Shown: piece after piece, positions 1 to 6,116 of the stretch
How positions within the stretch are numbered: the first letter of the stretch is position 1
Layout: every line of letters starts with the position of its first letter
Assembly (NCBI GenBank): GCA_964617995.1
Contig: CAZTXD010000066.1
Span: 1 to 18,062, forward strand
Source: CAZTXD01 sp964617995
Lineage (GTDB): Bacteria; Actinomycetota; Acidimicrobiia; Spongiisociales; ZC4RG35
Reading direction: 5' to 3'
Length of the DNA stretch: 18,062 bases
The notes under the pieces: generated by a model
The model's input: the letters and a program-made list of their open reading frames with translations, nothing else
Told to the model about the DNA's origin: nothing
Database searches by the model: none
Translations under genes and position numbers: made by a program

Positions 1-2
1 CT

Positions 3-569
3 GCCATCGGCGCCGCTTCCCGGGCAGCCCGCACGATCGGAGATCGTGTGGAACACGCCCAGCGCGACGCCAGAACCCGGGCCGATCGGTTCATCTCTCA
101 ATCCGCTCAGGAGGGCAAGGCCGTGGTGTCTCGGATCCAGGGCGCCACCCGCGCCCTGGGCGTCGTCAACACCGCTGGCCGGCCGGTCACCGACATCGTG
201 GGCGTCGACGCCCGCACGGGCGCCAAGCTCCGCCGGGCGGGCATCTCGACGGTAGCGGACATGTGGAGCCACGCCGGGGACCGCACCGGCCGGACCGACG
301 TCGCCGGAGTGACGGGGATTCCCGCCGACCGGCTAGCGGACTATGCTCGCAAGGCCGACCTGATGCGGGTGAAGTCGATCGGCCCCCGCTACGCCGCCTT
401 GCTCGAGGCCGCCGGCGTCACTAGCCTCAAACAGCTCCGGCGACGCAGCGCCGGGTCCCTCCACGCCGCCCTCATCGAGGTGAACCGGTCGAAGAAGATC
501 GTGGACACCGTCCCCGGTGTGGAGGAGATCGAAGCGTGGATCGAGCGCGCCGACCTGATCGCCGGGTGA
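3..569 (+). CDS. DUF4332-type helix-hairpin-helix protein, 5' end cut by the window
   Basis: The frame is open from the first complete codon at base 3, with no stop upstream. The gene therefore probably starts before the window and this is its C-terminal part. A GTG at 48 is a possible internal start but has no convincing ribosome site. The visible protein begins with a charged helical stretch (ADRFISQSAQEGK). It then has two helix-hairpin-helix-like units, around DIVGVDARTGAKLRRAGISTV and SIGPRYAALLEAAGVTSLKQL, the pattern of the DUF4332 family. Such HhH repeats resemble DNA-binding or protein-contact modules of polymerases and ligases, but the cellular role of DUF4332 is not established. 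It ends 36 bases before the thioesterase gene on the same strand and may be co-transcribed with it. Confidence 0.7.
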   Translation, partial: AIGAASRAARTIGDRVEHAQRDARTRADRFISQSAQEGKAVVSRIQGATRALGVVNTAGRPVTDIVGVDARTGAKLRRAGISTVADMWSHAGDRTGRTDVAGVTGIPADRLADYARKADLMRVKSIGPRYAALLEAAGVTSLKQLRRRSAGSLHAALIEVNRSKKIVDTVPGVEEIEAWIERADLIAG

Positions 570-605
570 GCCGGAGGTCGGCGACGCAGGGAGGCGGAGG
601 CTGAC

Positions 606-1028
606 ATGGAGGATCCGACCGCCTTCGTGCACGACTCGATGCCTCTGTGTCGCACCCTGGGTGTGTCGGTGAGGAAGCTGTCCGCCGACGAGGTGGCGAT
701 GGACCTGGAATGGGCCCCCGAGCTGTGCACCGCCGGGGGGCTCCTCCACGGCGGCGTGATCATGGCGCTGGCCGACTCGGCGGGGGCGGCTTGTGCCTTC
801 GCCAATCTCCCCGAGGGGGCCGGCGGTACCGCCACGATCGAGTCGAAGACCAACTTCCTCGGCGGGGTGCGCTCCGGTTCGATCACGGCCAGATCCCGTC
901 CCCTCCACGTCGGGCGCACCACGACGGTGGTGGAGACGGAGGTCCACGACGAAGGCGGACGCCTGGTGGCGAAGGTGACCCAGACCCAGGCGGTGACCGA
1001 CCCACCGGCGAGGAACCCCGAAAAGTGA
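606..1028 (+). CDS. PaaI-family hotdog-fold thioesterase
   Basis: A 140-residue protein of normal length for a single-hotdog acyl-CoA thioesterase of the PaaI/YbgC-like 4HBT group. These enzymes hydrolyse acyl- or aroyl-CoA thioesters in the cytoplasm, usually as tetramers. The family signature is clear: LLHGGVIMALADSAGA at about residues 47-62 (the HGG loop and hotdog helix with its acidic residue). Further strands follow: ATIESKTNFLGGVRSGSITARS, then the VVETEVHDEGGRLVAKVTQTQ strand pair. The ATG at 606 is preceded by a GGAGGCGGAGG purine tract at suitable spacing, which fixes the start. The substrate cannot be told from sequence. The gene converges with the NuoF-like gene, leaving 50 bases between the stops. 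Confidence 0.88.
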   Translation: MEDPTAFVHDSMPLCRTLGVSVRKLSADEVAMDLEWAPELCTAGGLLHGGVIMALADSAGAACAFANLPEGAGGTATIESKTNFLGGVRSGSITARSRPLHVGRTTTVVETEVHDEGGRLVAKVTQTQAVTDPPARNPEK

Positions 1029-1078
1029 TGCGCCGGCGGCGCTCATTGGCTAGACGCCCGGGCGACCGGAGCCACCGC

Positions 1079-2437
1079 CTAGGCGATACGCCACGAGAAG
1101 TAGGATTCGTCGTAGCTGAACCGGCCCTCCTGGGGATGCCAGTCGCTGATCTTGGCCAGGCGCGGTGAGCGTTCGGCGCGACAGCCGTCGCGGACATGCT
1201 CCACGACGACCTCGGGAAAGTGACGCATCAGCCCACTCACCAGCGCCCGCTCACCCGCTCCCAGGCCGCACCGGTTGGCGTCGGTGACCCTGCTCAACCA
1301 TGCGTTCAGCTCATCCAGGAGGCGCTCTCCGCCGTTCCCGTTCTCGAGGGCGTCGAGCCTGTCGGTGAGCGCTCCGGTTCCCAGCTTGCAGGGCGGGCAC
1401 TGGCCGCATGACTCGACCGCCAGGAACCGAGACAGCACCGCCGCTGCCCCGACGACACAAGAGAGGTCGTCGTAGACGATCATCCCTCCGGACCCGAGAC
1501 CGGACCCCACCGCCTCCAGTGAGCCAAAGTCCATGGGCGTGTCGAGGAAACGGTCGGGGATGGGAGCCAGAGATGCGCCCGGAAAGACCCCCGCCACCCG
1601 CCGTCCGGCCTCCAGGCCTTCGCCCACCCCATGCACCAGGACCGACAGGGGTGTGCCCAACGGCAGCTCCGCGACCCCCTCGCGGCGAACGTCGCCCGAG
1701 ACGGTGAAAACCATCGTTCCGGGACTGTCCTCGGTCCCGAGCGACCGGAACCAGTCGGATCCCCTCGCCAGGATGTGGGGAACATTGGCGAGGGTTTCGA
1801 CGTTGTTGACGACCGTCGGGTTCACCTGCTCGTCCCAGCCGCTGCTGCCGGCGCCCACGCCGGGGGGAGTACCGGTGTGCAGGCCGAGCAGGTACGGCGG
1901 GTACCAGCGGGGCAGGGGCTGACGGCCTTCGATTGCCTCCATGAGGCCTTTCTCCTCTCCCAGCAGGTAGTCGTCGGGTCCCGTCACCACCCGGATGGGG
2001 ACCTCACCCAGGAGGTTCGCCTGGGCCATCTCGGTGGCGGCCCTCTCCAGGGCTTCGATCTCCGGCTCGTAGGACTCCTTGATGCCGACGTAGGCTTCGT
2101 CGGCGGCGACGGCGAAGGACCCTATCGCCACCCCTTCGAGGATCTGGTAGGGATTCATCCGCATCAGGGCCCGGTCCTTGAATGTGCCCGGCTCACCCTC
2201 AGCGGCGTTGCAGACCACGAAACGCCTTTGTTCGGGACCGGCGTCGGCCACTCCCTTCCACTTGATTGCGGTCGGGAACCCGGCCCCGCCCCGGCCCCTC
2301 AGTCCGGCTTCACCCACCTCTTCGATGGTCCCACCGGACCCCTTCCGGCGGGCTTGTTCGAGCCCCTCGCCGCCACCGACGGCGACGTAGTCGGAGAGAG
2401 AGGTGATGGGTGATTCGGGCAACAGATGACCTGACAT
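1079..2437 (-). CDS. NuoF-like NADH dehydrogenase flavoprotein (51 kDa subunit family)
   Basis: A 452-residue protein with the domain order of complex I subunit NuoF and of the NADH-binding subunits of formate dehydrogenases and hydrogenases. The FMN loop GRGGAGFP is at 48-55 and the NADH/FMN motif CNAAEGEPGTFKDR at 76-89. An SLBB region lies around 245-300. A C-terminal 4Fe-4S domain has Cys344, Cys347 and Cys350 in ESCGQCPPC, plus Cys390. All four cluster ligands are present, so it should pass electrons from NADH to a 4Fe-4S cluster. The usual Asp in NADEGEP is Ala here. It lacks the N-terminal thioredoxin-like ferredoxin domain of HoxF-type proteins. No NuoE, NuoG or other complex I gene is adjacent, so the partner is unknown. 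An upstream ATG at 2479 (MERREIPRPP...) is an alternative start; neither has a strong ribosome site. Confidence 0.88.
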   Translation of the reverse strand: MSGHLLPESPITSLSDYVAVGGGEGLEQARRKGSGGTIEEVGEAGLRGRGGAGFPTAIKWKGVADAGPEQRRFVVCNAAEGEPGTFKDRALMRMNPYQILEGVAIGSFAVAADEAYVGIKESYEPEIEALERAATEMAQANLLGEVPIRVVTGPDDYLLGEEKGLMEAIEGRQPLPRWYPPYLLGLHTGTPPGVGAGSSGWDEQVNPTVVNNVETLANVPHILARGSDWFRSLGTEDSPGTMVFTVSGDVRREGVAELPLGTPLSVLVHGVGEGLEAGRRVAGVFPGASLAPIPDRFLDTPMDFGSLEAVGSGLGSGGMIVYDDLSCVVGAAAVLSRFLAVESCGQCPPCKLGTGALTDRLDALENGNGGERLLDELNAWLSRVTDANRCGLGAGERALVSGLMRHFPEVVVEHVRDGCRAERSPRLAKISDWHPQEGRFSYDESYFSWRIA

Positions 2438-2545
2438 GGGTTTCAGGCTAGGGGGACGGGGGATCTCCCGGCGCTCCATCAGATCACATCTGGCTCCACT
2501 TTCGTCCCGGCGAGGTAGGGACCATCGGCTTGCGCCACAGGGTCG

Positions 2546-2574
2546 TTGTCCTCTCGTCCGGACGGCGGTATCTG
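2546..2574 (+). promoter_or_regulatory. Candidate promoter for the two-helix membrane protein
   Basis: A TTGTCC hexamer (2546-2551) is followed after 17 bases by TATCTG (2569-2574). This resembles a housekeeping sigma promoter, pointing at the gene starting at 2623. The spacer contains the 10-bp palindrome CGTCCGGACG (2555-2564), which could be an operator. The call rests on pattern alone, in the 185-base divergent region between the NuoF-like gene and the membrane protein. Confidence 0.3.
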
Positions 2575-2622
2575 GACGATGATCGGGTCGTTGGCAGCGC
2601 TCGACAAGAAAGAGAGGACGAA

Positions 2623-3159
2623 ATGACTGCCGTATCCACAGAACGGGTGACCCACCCCGAGGGCACAACCCACAGGAAGAGCTTCGTGCTCCTCGCCTCG
2701 GCGATCCTCGCTCTGACGGTCGGCTTCGGCTCGGTGGCCGGCGGCATCTTCGGCGCCTGGTACACCTGGGAGCAGGCATCAGTGCAGAACATCGTCACAC
2801 CCGACGATGCCGCCATCGCCGAGACGCCGGTTCGGGGGCCGTTCACGATGTGGGCCCAAGCCGACATCATCACCCAGCACCAACTCGACAGGACCGATGG
2901 CCTCTACTACGCCGAGATGCCACGCATGGTCCCCCAGGTCGACGAAGCCGGCGAGGCCGTGGTCGACGAGGCCGGTGAGGCGGTGATGGTCCCCAACGAG
3001 GCTCGTGCTTCCTGGTTCGAGGCCACCACTCTGACCACGTCACTCAGCCTCGGAATCATCTCCTACGCACTGGCGACGATGGCCATCGCGGTGGGGCTGA
3101 CACTGGCAACGATGGGATTCGTCTTCCTGCAGATCCGCAAGCGAGCCGTACTCCTCTGA
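2623..3159 (+). CDS. Two-helix membrane protein of unknown function
   Basis: A 178-residue protein. The ATG at 2623 is chosen because AGAGAGG lies about 8 bases upstream; the frame extends further up but without a ribosome site. There is a short polar N-terminus, a first membrane helix at about 20-47 and an outside segment of some 90 residues. A second helix follows at about 141-171, with a basic end (RKRAVLL). The loop carries the conserved-looking stretch PFTMWAQADIITQHQL and an exact tandem peptide repeat, VDEAGEAV twice, at 106-121. The layout resembles a group of actinobacterial two-helix proteins that databases sometimes label LigA by mistake; there is no ring-opening dioxygenase domain here. 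Function is unknown. It is followed immediately by a strong terminator, so it is probably monocistronic. Confidence 0.8.
   Translation: MTAVSTERVTHPEGTTHRKSFVLLASAILALTVGFGSVAGGIFGAWYTWEQASVQNIVTPDDAAIAETPVRGPFTMWAQADIITQHQLDRTDGLYYAEMPRMVPQVDEAGEAVVDEAGEAVMVPNEARASWFEATTLTTSLSLGIISYALATMAIAVGLTLATMGFVFLQIRKRAVLL
2938..2985 (+). repeat. 24-bp tandem repeat encoding VDEAGEAV twice
   Basis: Two adjacent 24-base units (2938-2961 and 2962-2985) differ at three third-codon positions and encode the identical octapeptide VDEAGEAV. They sit in the extracytoplasmic loop, framed by MVPQ and MVPN. Silent-only differences suggest an older in-frame duplication kept under protein-level constraint. Confidence 0.85.
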
Positions 3160-3183
3160 TCGAAACGAGTCCCCCCCGGCCGA

Positions 3184-3208
3184 GAGCCGGGCCCATCGGG
3201 CCCGGCTC
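3184..3208 (+). terminator. Intrinsic-type hairpin terminator
   Basis: A perfect 11-bp stem (GAGCCGGGCCC pairing with GGGCCCGGCTC) with a 3-base loop lies 24 bases after the stop of the membrane protein. It is followed by a T-rich but not pure T stretch (CTTGCTGTTG). It separates this gene from the lipoprotein gene downstream. Confidence 0.8.
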
Positions 3209-3295
3209 CTTGCTGTTGTAGGTGGACCAGGTCAGCATGGGAACTGCTCGGGCACGACCGACGTCGTAGATGGATCCCCCAACTCGAGGACGAAA

Positions 3296-3730
3296 ATGCG
3301 AATAACCCTGCTGCTGTTGGTCACCGTCGCCGTCGCGGCTTGCGGTTCGGGATCGGATGACATGACCGATGGGGAAGGCTATCCAGAGGCGAGCATCGAA
3401 GTGACGATCGAGCATCCCGAGGCCGAGGCCGTTTCCTACCGGGTCACCTGTGACGGCGACCTGGCCACCGTCGACGGCATCGACCTCGACGGCGACACCG
3501 CTTGTGCGGCGCTGGCCGACTCGGGGGTCCGCTCCCGGTTGCTGGATGAACCGTCGCAGGATCAGGTGTGCACCGAGATATACGGGGGCCCTGATGTGGC
3601 CACGATCACGGGATCGATCGAGGGTCAATCGGTGGACACGCAGGTCGACCGCGCCAACGGCTGCGGCATATCCGACTGGGACGACCTCCTTGGCGATCTG
3701 CTACCCCCGGCCCTCGGCGTGACCGGCTGA
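3296..3730 (+). CDS. Subtilisin-inhibitor-like (SSI-like) lipoprotein
   Basis: A 144-residue protein. It has a short lipoprotein signal peptide (MRITLLLLVTVAVAAC, lipobox ending at Cys16), so it should be anchored on the outer face of the membrane. GAGGAC just upstream supports the ATG at 3296. The mature part matches the Streptomyces subtilisin inhibitor fold in cysteine pattern: Cys52-Cys70 and Cys92-Cys123, close to the spacing of the two SSI disulfides. It also has the signature VCTEIYGGPDVATITGSIEG followed by the NGC motif. Aligning Cys-x-P1 places Glu94 at the reactive P1 position and Ile95 at P1'. The role as a protease inhibitor is inferred from family; many actinobacterial SSI-like lipoproteins are untested. 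Confidence 0.72.
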   Translation: MRITLLLLVTVAVAACGSGSDDMTDGEGYPEASIEVTIEHPEAEAVSYRVTCDGDLATVDGIDLDGDTACAALADSGVRSRLLDEPSQDQVCTEIYGGPDVATITGSIEGQSVDTQVDRANGCGISDWDDLLGDLLPPALGVTG

Positions 3731-3901
3731 GGGGCGCCGAAGTCTCCCGCCGGTTGCCGCCTGCTCCCGGTGACGCATCTCGACCTTCCCGCAATCCATG
3801 CACACGACTCTCTCCAACCCGAAGTTCCGGGTCGAAGTGCGGTGCGGGTGGTCACACCGTTGCTGGTGTTTCTCTCTCCGCACCTGATCGAGTATCCCCA
3901 T
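3701..3901 (-). CDS. Small zinc-ribbon-like protein overlapping the kinase gene
   Basis: A 66-residue basic protein whose start lies inside the last 50 bases of the histidine kinase gene, in another frame. The ATG at 3901 has a near-perfect ribosome site, AGGAGG, 9 bases upstream; a GTG at 3907 in the same frame is too close to that site. The core RCDHPHRTSTRNFGLERVVCMDCGKVEMRH holds Cys-x-x-His and Cys-x-x-Cys pairs flanking a short hairpin, the pattern of a small zinc ribbon. The last 25 residues look disordered. Its 3' end overlaps the convergent lipoprotein gene by 30 bases. Probably translated by coupling to the kinase. Function is unknown; a nucleic-acid or protein-binding adaptor is a guess. 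Confidence 0.6.
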   Translation of the reverse strand: MGILDQVRREKHQQRCDHPHRTSTRNFGLERVVCMDCGKVEMRHREQAATGGRLRRPSAGHAEGRG

Positions 3902-4877
3902 CTCCACTCACCTCCTCTTGGTCGACAGACTGTGATTGGTGAGTCCTCAGGTCGAACAGCCGGGAGCTGAGGGTGGGCAGACCACCGTTCCGCGTCGATG
4001 CCCGGACGAGTGGCAGAGTGAGGACGAAGTGGGTCTCACCCCGGAAGTGGCGATAGGAGATCTCGCAGTCCATCCGCCCGGCCAGCTCCTTCACCACCGC
4101 CAATCCCAGACCCAGCGGTCCGGGCGAGTTCCTGCCGCGAACGAAGCGGCCGAAGAGCTCGTCTTTGATCTCCTCTGAGACCCCGCTGCCTTCGTCGACG
4201 ACCTGGAGCACATAGCGGCCTTGCGACGCCCGACCCCGAACGGTGACGGGTGGGCGTCCGTGGCGATGGGCGTTCAAGAGCAGGTTGCGCAGAACGTGGC
4301 CGAACAGCCCGGGATCGACATCGACCTCGGCGTCGCTGCATTCAATGCGAACCTCGGTTCCCAGTAGTTCGAGGAGCCCGGCAGCAGAGGCCGCTTCGTC
4401 CTTCACCGACACCGGCTGTGGCTCTACCGTGATCACCCCGGCGTCGATCCTCGCCATGATCGCAAGGTCGTCGATGAGCTCGCTGAGCTCAACGGATTGG
4501 GAGACGACGGTCGATACGGCCTCGACTTCGTCCGCACTTCGCGGCTCGATGAGCTGGGCATAGCCGACGATCCCGGTGAGATGAGTCCGGAGCTGGTGGC
4601 TGATCCTGACGACGAAGTCGTCCTTGAAGGCCGATGCCCGTAGATCGGCCGACCGGTGGGTTCGCCTCCAGATCCGGTCGATGGACCAGCCGTAGAACGT
4701 GGATATGGCGAGGATCACACCGAAGGCGCCGAGAACGACCACCAGCTTCGTCTCTCCGTCGGCGCGGCCGATGGCCTCGACGAGCAACAGCAACACCACG
4801 GCTCCAGATGCGGCGGCCGTCATGGCCGATAGCAAGCGCGCCGGACCGATGCGACCTGTGACGGGAGGCAGACCCAT
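3852..4877 (-). CDS. Membrane-bound sensor histidine kinase (orphan)
   Basis: A 341-residue kinase with two membrane helices (about 14-34 and 44-66) and almost no extracytoplasmic loop between them. The dimerisation/phosphoacceptor helix follows directly, with His94 in SHQLRTHLTGI. The ATPase domain shows an N box (NLLLNAHRHG, about 198-207), a G1 box (DEGSGV, 228-233), an F box (FGRFVRG) and a G2 box (GLGLAVV, 256-262). No PAS, GAF or HAMP domain is seen, so any signal probably comes from the membrane or from a partner. The proline usually found five residues after the phospho-histidine is His99. No response regulator gene is next to it. The last ~45 residues lie outside the catalytic domain and overlap the zinc-ribbon gene. 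Confidence 0.88.
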   Translation of the reverse strand: MGLPPVTGRIGPARLLSAMTAAASGAVVLLLLVEAIGRADGETKLVVVLGAFGVILAISTFYGWSIDRIWRRTHRSADLRASAFKDDFVVRISHQLRTHLTGIVGYAQLIEPRSADEVEAVSTVVSQSVELSELIDDLAIMARIDAGVITVEPQPVSVKDEAASAAGLLELLGTEVRIECSDAEVDVDPGLFGHVLRNLLLNAHRHGRPPVTVRGRASQGRYVLQVVDEGSGVSEEIKDELFGRFVRGRNSPGPLGLGLAVVKELAGRMDCEISYRHFRGETHFVLTLPLVRASTRNGGLPTLSSRLFDLRTHQSQSVDQEEVSGDGDTRSGAERETPATV

Positions 4878-4944
4878 GTGGATGATATCGGTGCCCGGCA
4901 GCGCGGATCTGGAGCATCAGCCCCGATGCGCCCTAGATGACTAG

Positions 4945-5307
4945 TCAGGAACTCTCAAGTGGCTTCCACGCCCGGTATCCGCCGATCAGGTCGGTGGCAC
5001 CCGGCACCCCTACTCGCCGCAGCGTCTCCGCGGCCAGGCTGGATGCGAATCCCTCGTTGCACACCAGTATCACCTTGCGCTCGGTCACGTCGGCGATCCG
5101 GTGGGGACTGGAGGGAGCCAAGCGCCACTCGAGGACGTTGCGATCGACGACGACCGCGCCCGGCAGCTCACCCTCGTCGGCGCGTGACTCCAACGGGCGG
5201 ATATCGACGACCAGCGCCCCCTTGTCCATCTCGCTCGCCAGGTCCTCGGGAAGCACCCGCTCGAGAGATTGCCTGGCCTGGGCGAGGAGCTCATCGATGG
5301 TCAACAT
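4945..5307 (-). CDS. Single-domain rhodanese-like protein
   Basis: A 120-residue rhodanese domain, the normal size for single-domain sulfurtransferases. Visible elements are ALVVDIRPLESRADEGELPGAVVVDRNVLEW and the active loop CNEGFAS, with catalytic Cys83 in VILVCNEGFASSLAAETLRRVG. The final helix-strand TDLIGGYRAWK is also typical. The protein should carry a persulfide on Cys83 and move sulfur to an acceptor, or act in thiol redox balance; the acceptor is unknown. It diverges from the flavodoxin-domain gene and shares its control region. It ends 67 bases upstream of the kinase start on the same strand. Confidence 0.88.
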   Translation of the reverse strand: MLTIDELLAQARQSLERVLPEDLASEMDKGALVVDIRPLESRADEGELPGAVVVDRNVLEWRLAPSSPHRIADVTERKVILVCNEGFASSLAAETLRRVGVPGATDLIGGYRAWKPLESS

Positions 5308-5592
5308 GCCTCACGAGGGTACTCTTCTTTGCCGCCGGCGGCGGCTCCTAGAGCCTCCTGGCACCGGTGGGTGGCGCGGCCGGCTCGGCGGTCGCCACGC
5401 TCCGGCCCATCCGCACCATCCCGCAGCTGGTGGCAACGATCACCCCGGGATCGCCCTCCCAAGGTTCGGTAGCTCGAGACCGTGGGAGGCCGTCGGGCAC
5501 TTCATCCGTCCGCGTCGGGACTTTTGCCCCGGGACGCCCACCGGGGGATGAGCAGATGATGGATCGCGTACACCGAGACCGAGGTGAAGAAG
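5308..5592. other. Divergent control region between rhodanese and flavodoxin genes
   Basis: This 285-base stretch has no convincing gene on either strand; the frames that cross it lack family motifs and ribosome sites. Its notable content is the DosR-like box at 5517-5530 and, 22 bases upstream of it, a weaker partial copy (CGTCGGGCACTT starting at 5491, against CGTCGGGACTTT starting at 5513). Confidence 0.5.
5514..5533 (+). promoter_or_regulatory. DosR/DevR-like dormancy-regulon box
   Basis: GTCGGGACTTTTGCCCCGGG matches the mycobacterial DosR consensus TTSGGGACTWWAGTCCCSAA at 15 of 20 positions, including the full GGGACT half and the trailing CCC. Its centre lies about 69 bases before the flavodoxin start codon. 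That would fit an activator site near -42 with a transcript start around 5566 and a GATGAT -10 at 5555-5560. The consensus is established for mycobacteria; its use here is inferred. Confidence 0.45.
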
Positions 5593-6093
5593 ATGAAGAT
5601 CCTCGTGAGCGTGGCCTCCAAGCACGGAGCCACGGCCGAGATCGGAGAGGCCATTGCCCGAGAGCTGCGCGATCAGAGATTCGACGTCGAGCTGGTGGCA
5701 CCCGCCGACGTGGGCGATCCGGCCCGCTATCAGGCTGCGATCGTCGGCAGCGCCGTCTACGCCGGGCACTGGAGGCCGGAGGCTCTGGATCTGGTGGAGA
5801 GGGCCGGATCCGCCCTCGGCCGGATGCCGGTGTGGCTCTTCTCCAGTGGGCCGATCGGTGAGCCACCCAAACCGGACGAGGACCCGGTCGACATCGCCGC
5901 CCTCTCAGAGGCCGTGGGAGCTACGGGTCATCGTCTCTTCTCCGGACGGCTTCACCGACCCTCGTTGAGCCTCGGTGAGCGCGCCATCGTGAGGGCCTTT
6001 CGGGTTCCCTACGGGGATTTCCGGGACTGGCAGGCGATCCGGCTGTGGGCCAAGGAGATAGCCGCAGCACTCGATGAACCCGAGGTCCGCTGA
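5593..6093 (+). CDS. Flavodoxin-domain protein (HemG/flavodoxin_5-like)
   Basis: A 166-residue flavodoxin-fold protein. The ATG at 5593 is preferred because GAGGTG lies 7-8 bases upstream; a GTG at 5584 in the same frame overlaps that site. The FMN phosphate loop is VSVASKHGATAEIG (about 5-18). The loops around GSAVYAGHW (52-60) and LFSSGPIG (about 82-89) should flank the isoalloxazine ring. The order and length fit the flavodoxin_5 group, which includes the menaquinone-dependent protoporphyrinogen oxidase HemG, but many actinobacterial members are of unknown function. The DosR-like box upstream suggests induction by low oxygen or redox stress. It converges with modC, 23 bases apart. Confidence 0.82.
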   Translation: MKILVSVASKHGATAEIGEAIARELRDQRFDVELVAPADVGDPARYQAAIVGSAVYAGHWRPEALDLVERAGSALGRMPVWLFSSGPIGEPPKPDEDPVDIAALSEAVGATGHRLFSGRLHRPSLSLGERAIVRAFRVPYGDFRDWQAIRLWAKEIAAALDEPEVR

Positions 6094-6116
6094 GACCCGA
6101 CGCGACCCGGCTCCGG

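Noticed and set aside
1029..1078. Possible bidirectional terminator between the thioesterase and NuoF-like genes
   Set aside because: Only a short GCGCC/GGCGC pairing is visible, with almost no loop and no T tract.
1631..2413. A 260-codon plus-strand frame opposite the NuoF-like gene
   Set aside because: It lies wholly inside a well-supported gene and shows no recognisable family pattern.
2504..2522. GTCCC-N9-GGGAC inverted repeat as a second DosR-like box
   Set aside because: The half-sites point the wrong way (DosR needs GGGAC then GTCCC) and the spacing is wrong; 5-bp arms are expected by chance at this GC content.
2438..2779. N-terminal extension of the NuoF-like frame up to 2779
   Set aside because: It would run through the divergent promoter region and the start of the membrane-protein gene, and its translation is Arg/Ser/Pro-rich without family resemblance.
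5463..5487. GGTTCG...GAGACC stretch resembling a tRNA T-arm
   Set aside because: No acceptor stem, anticodon arm or CCA end could be assembled around it.
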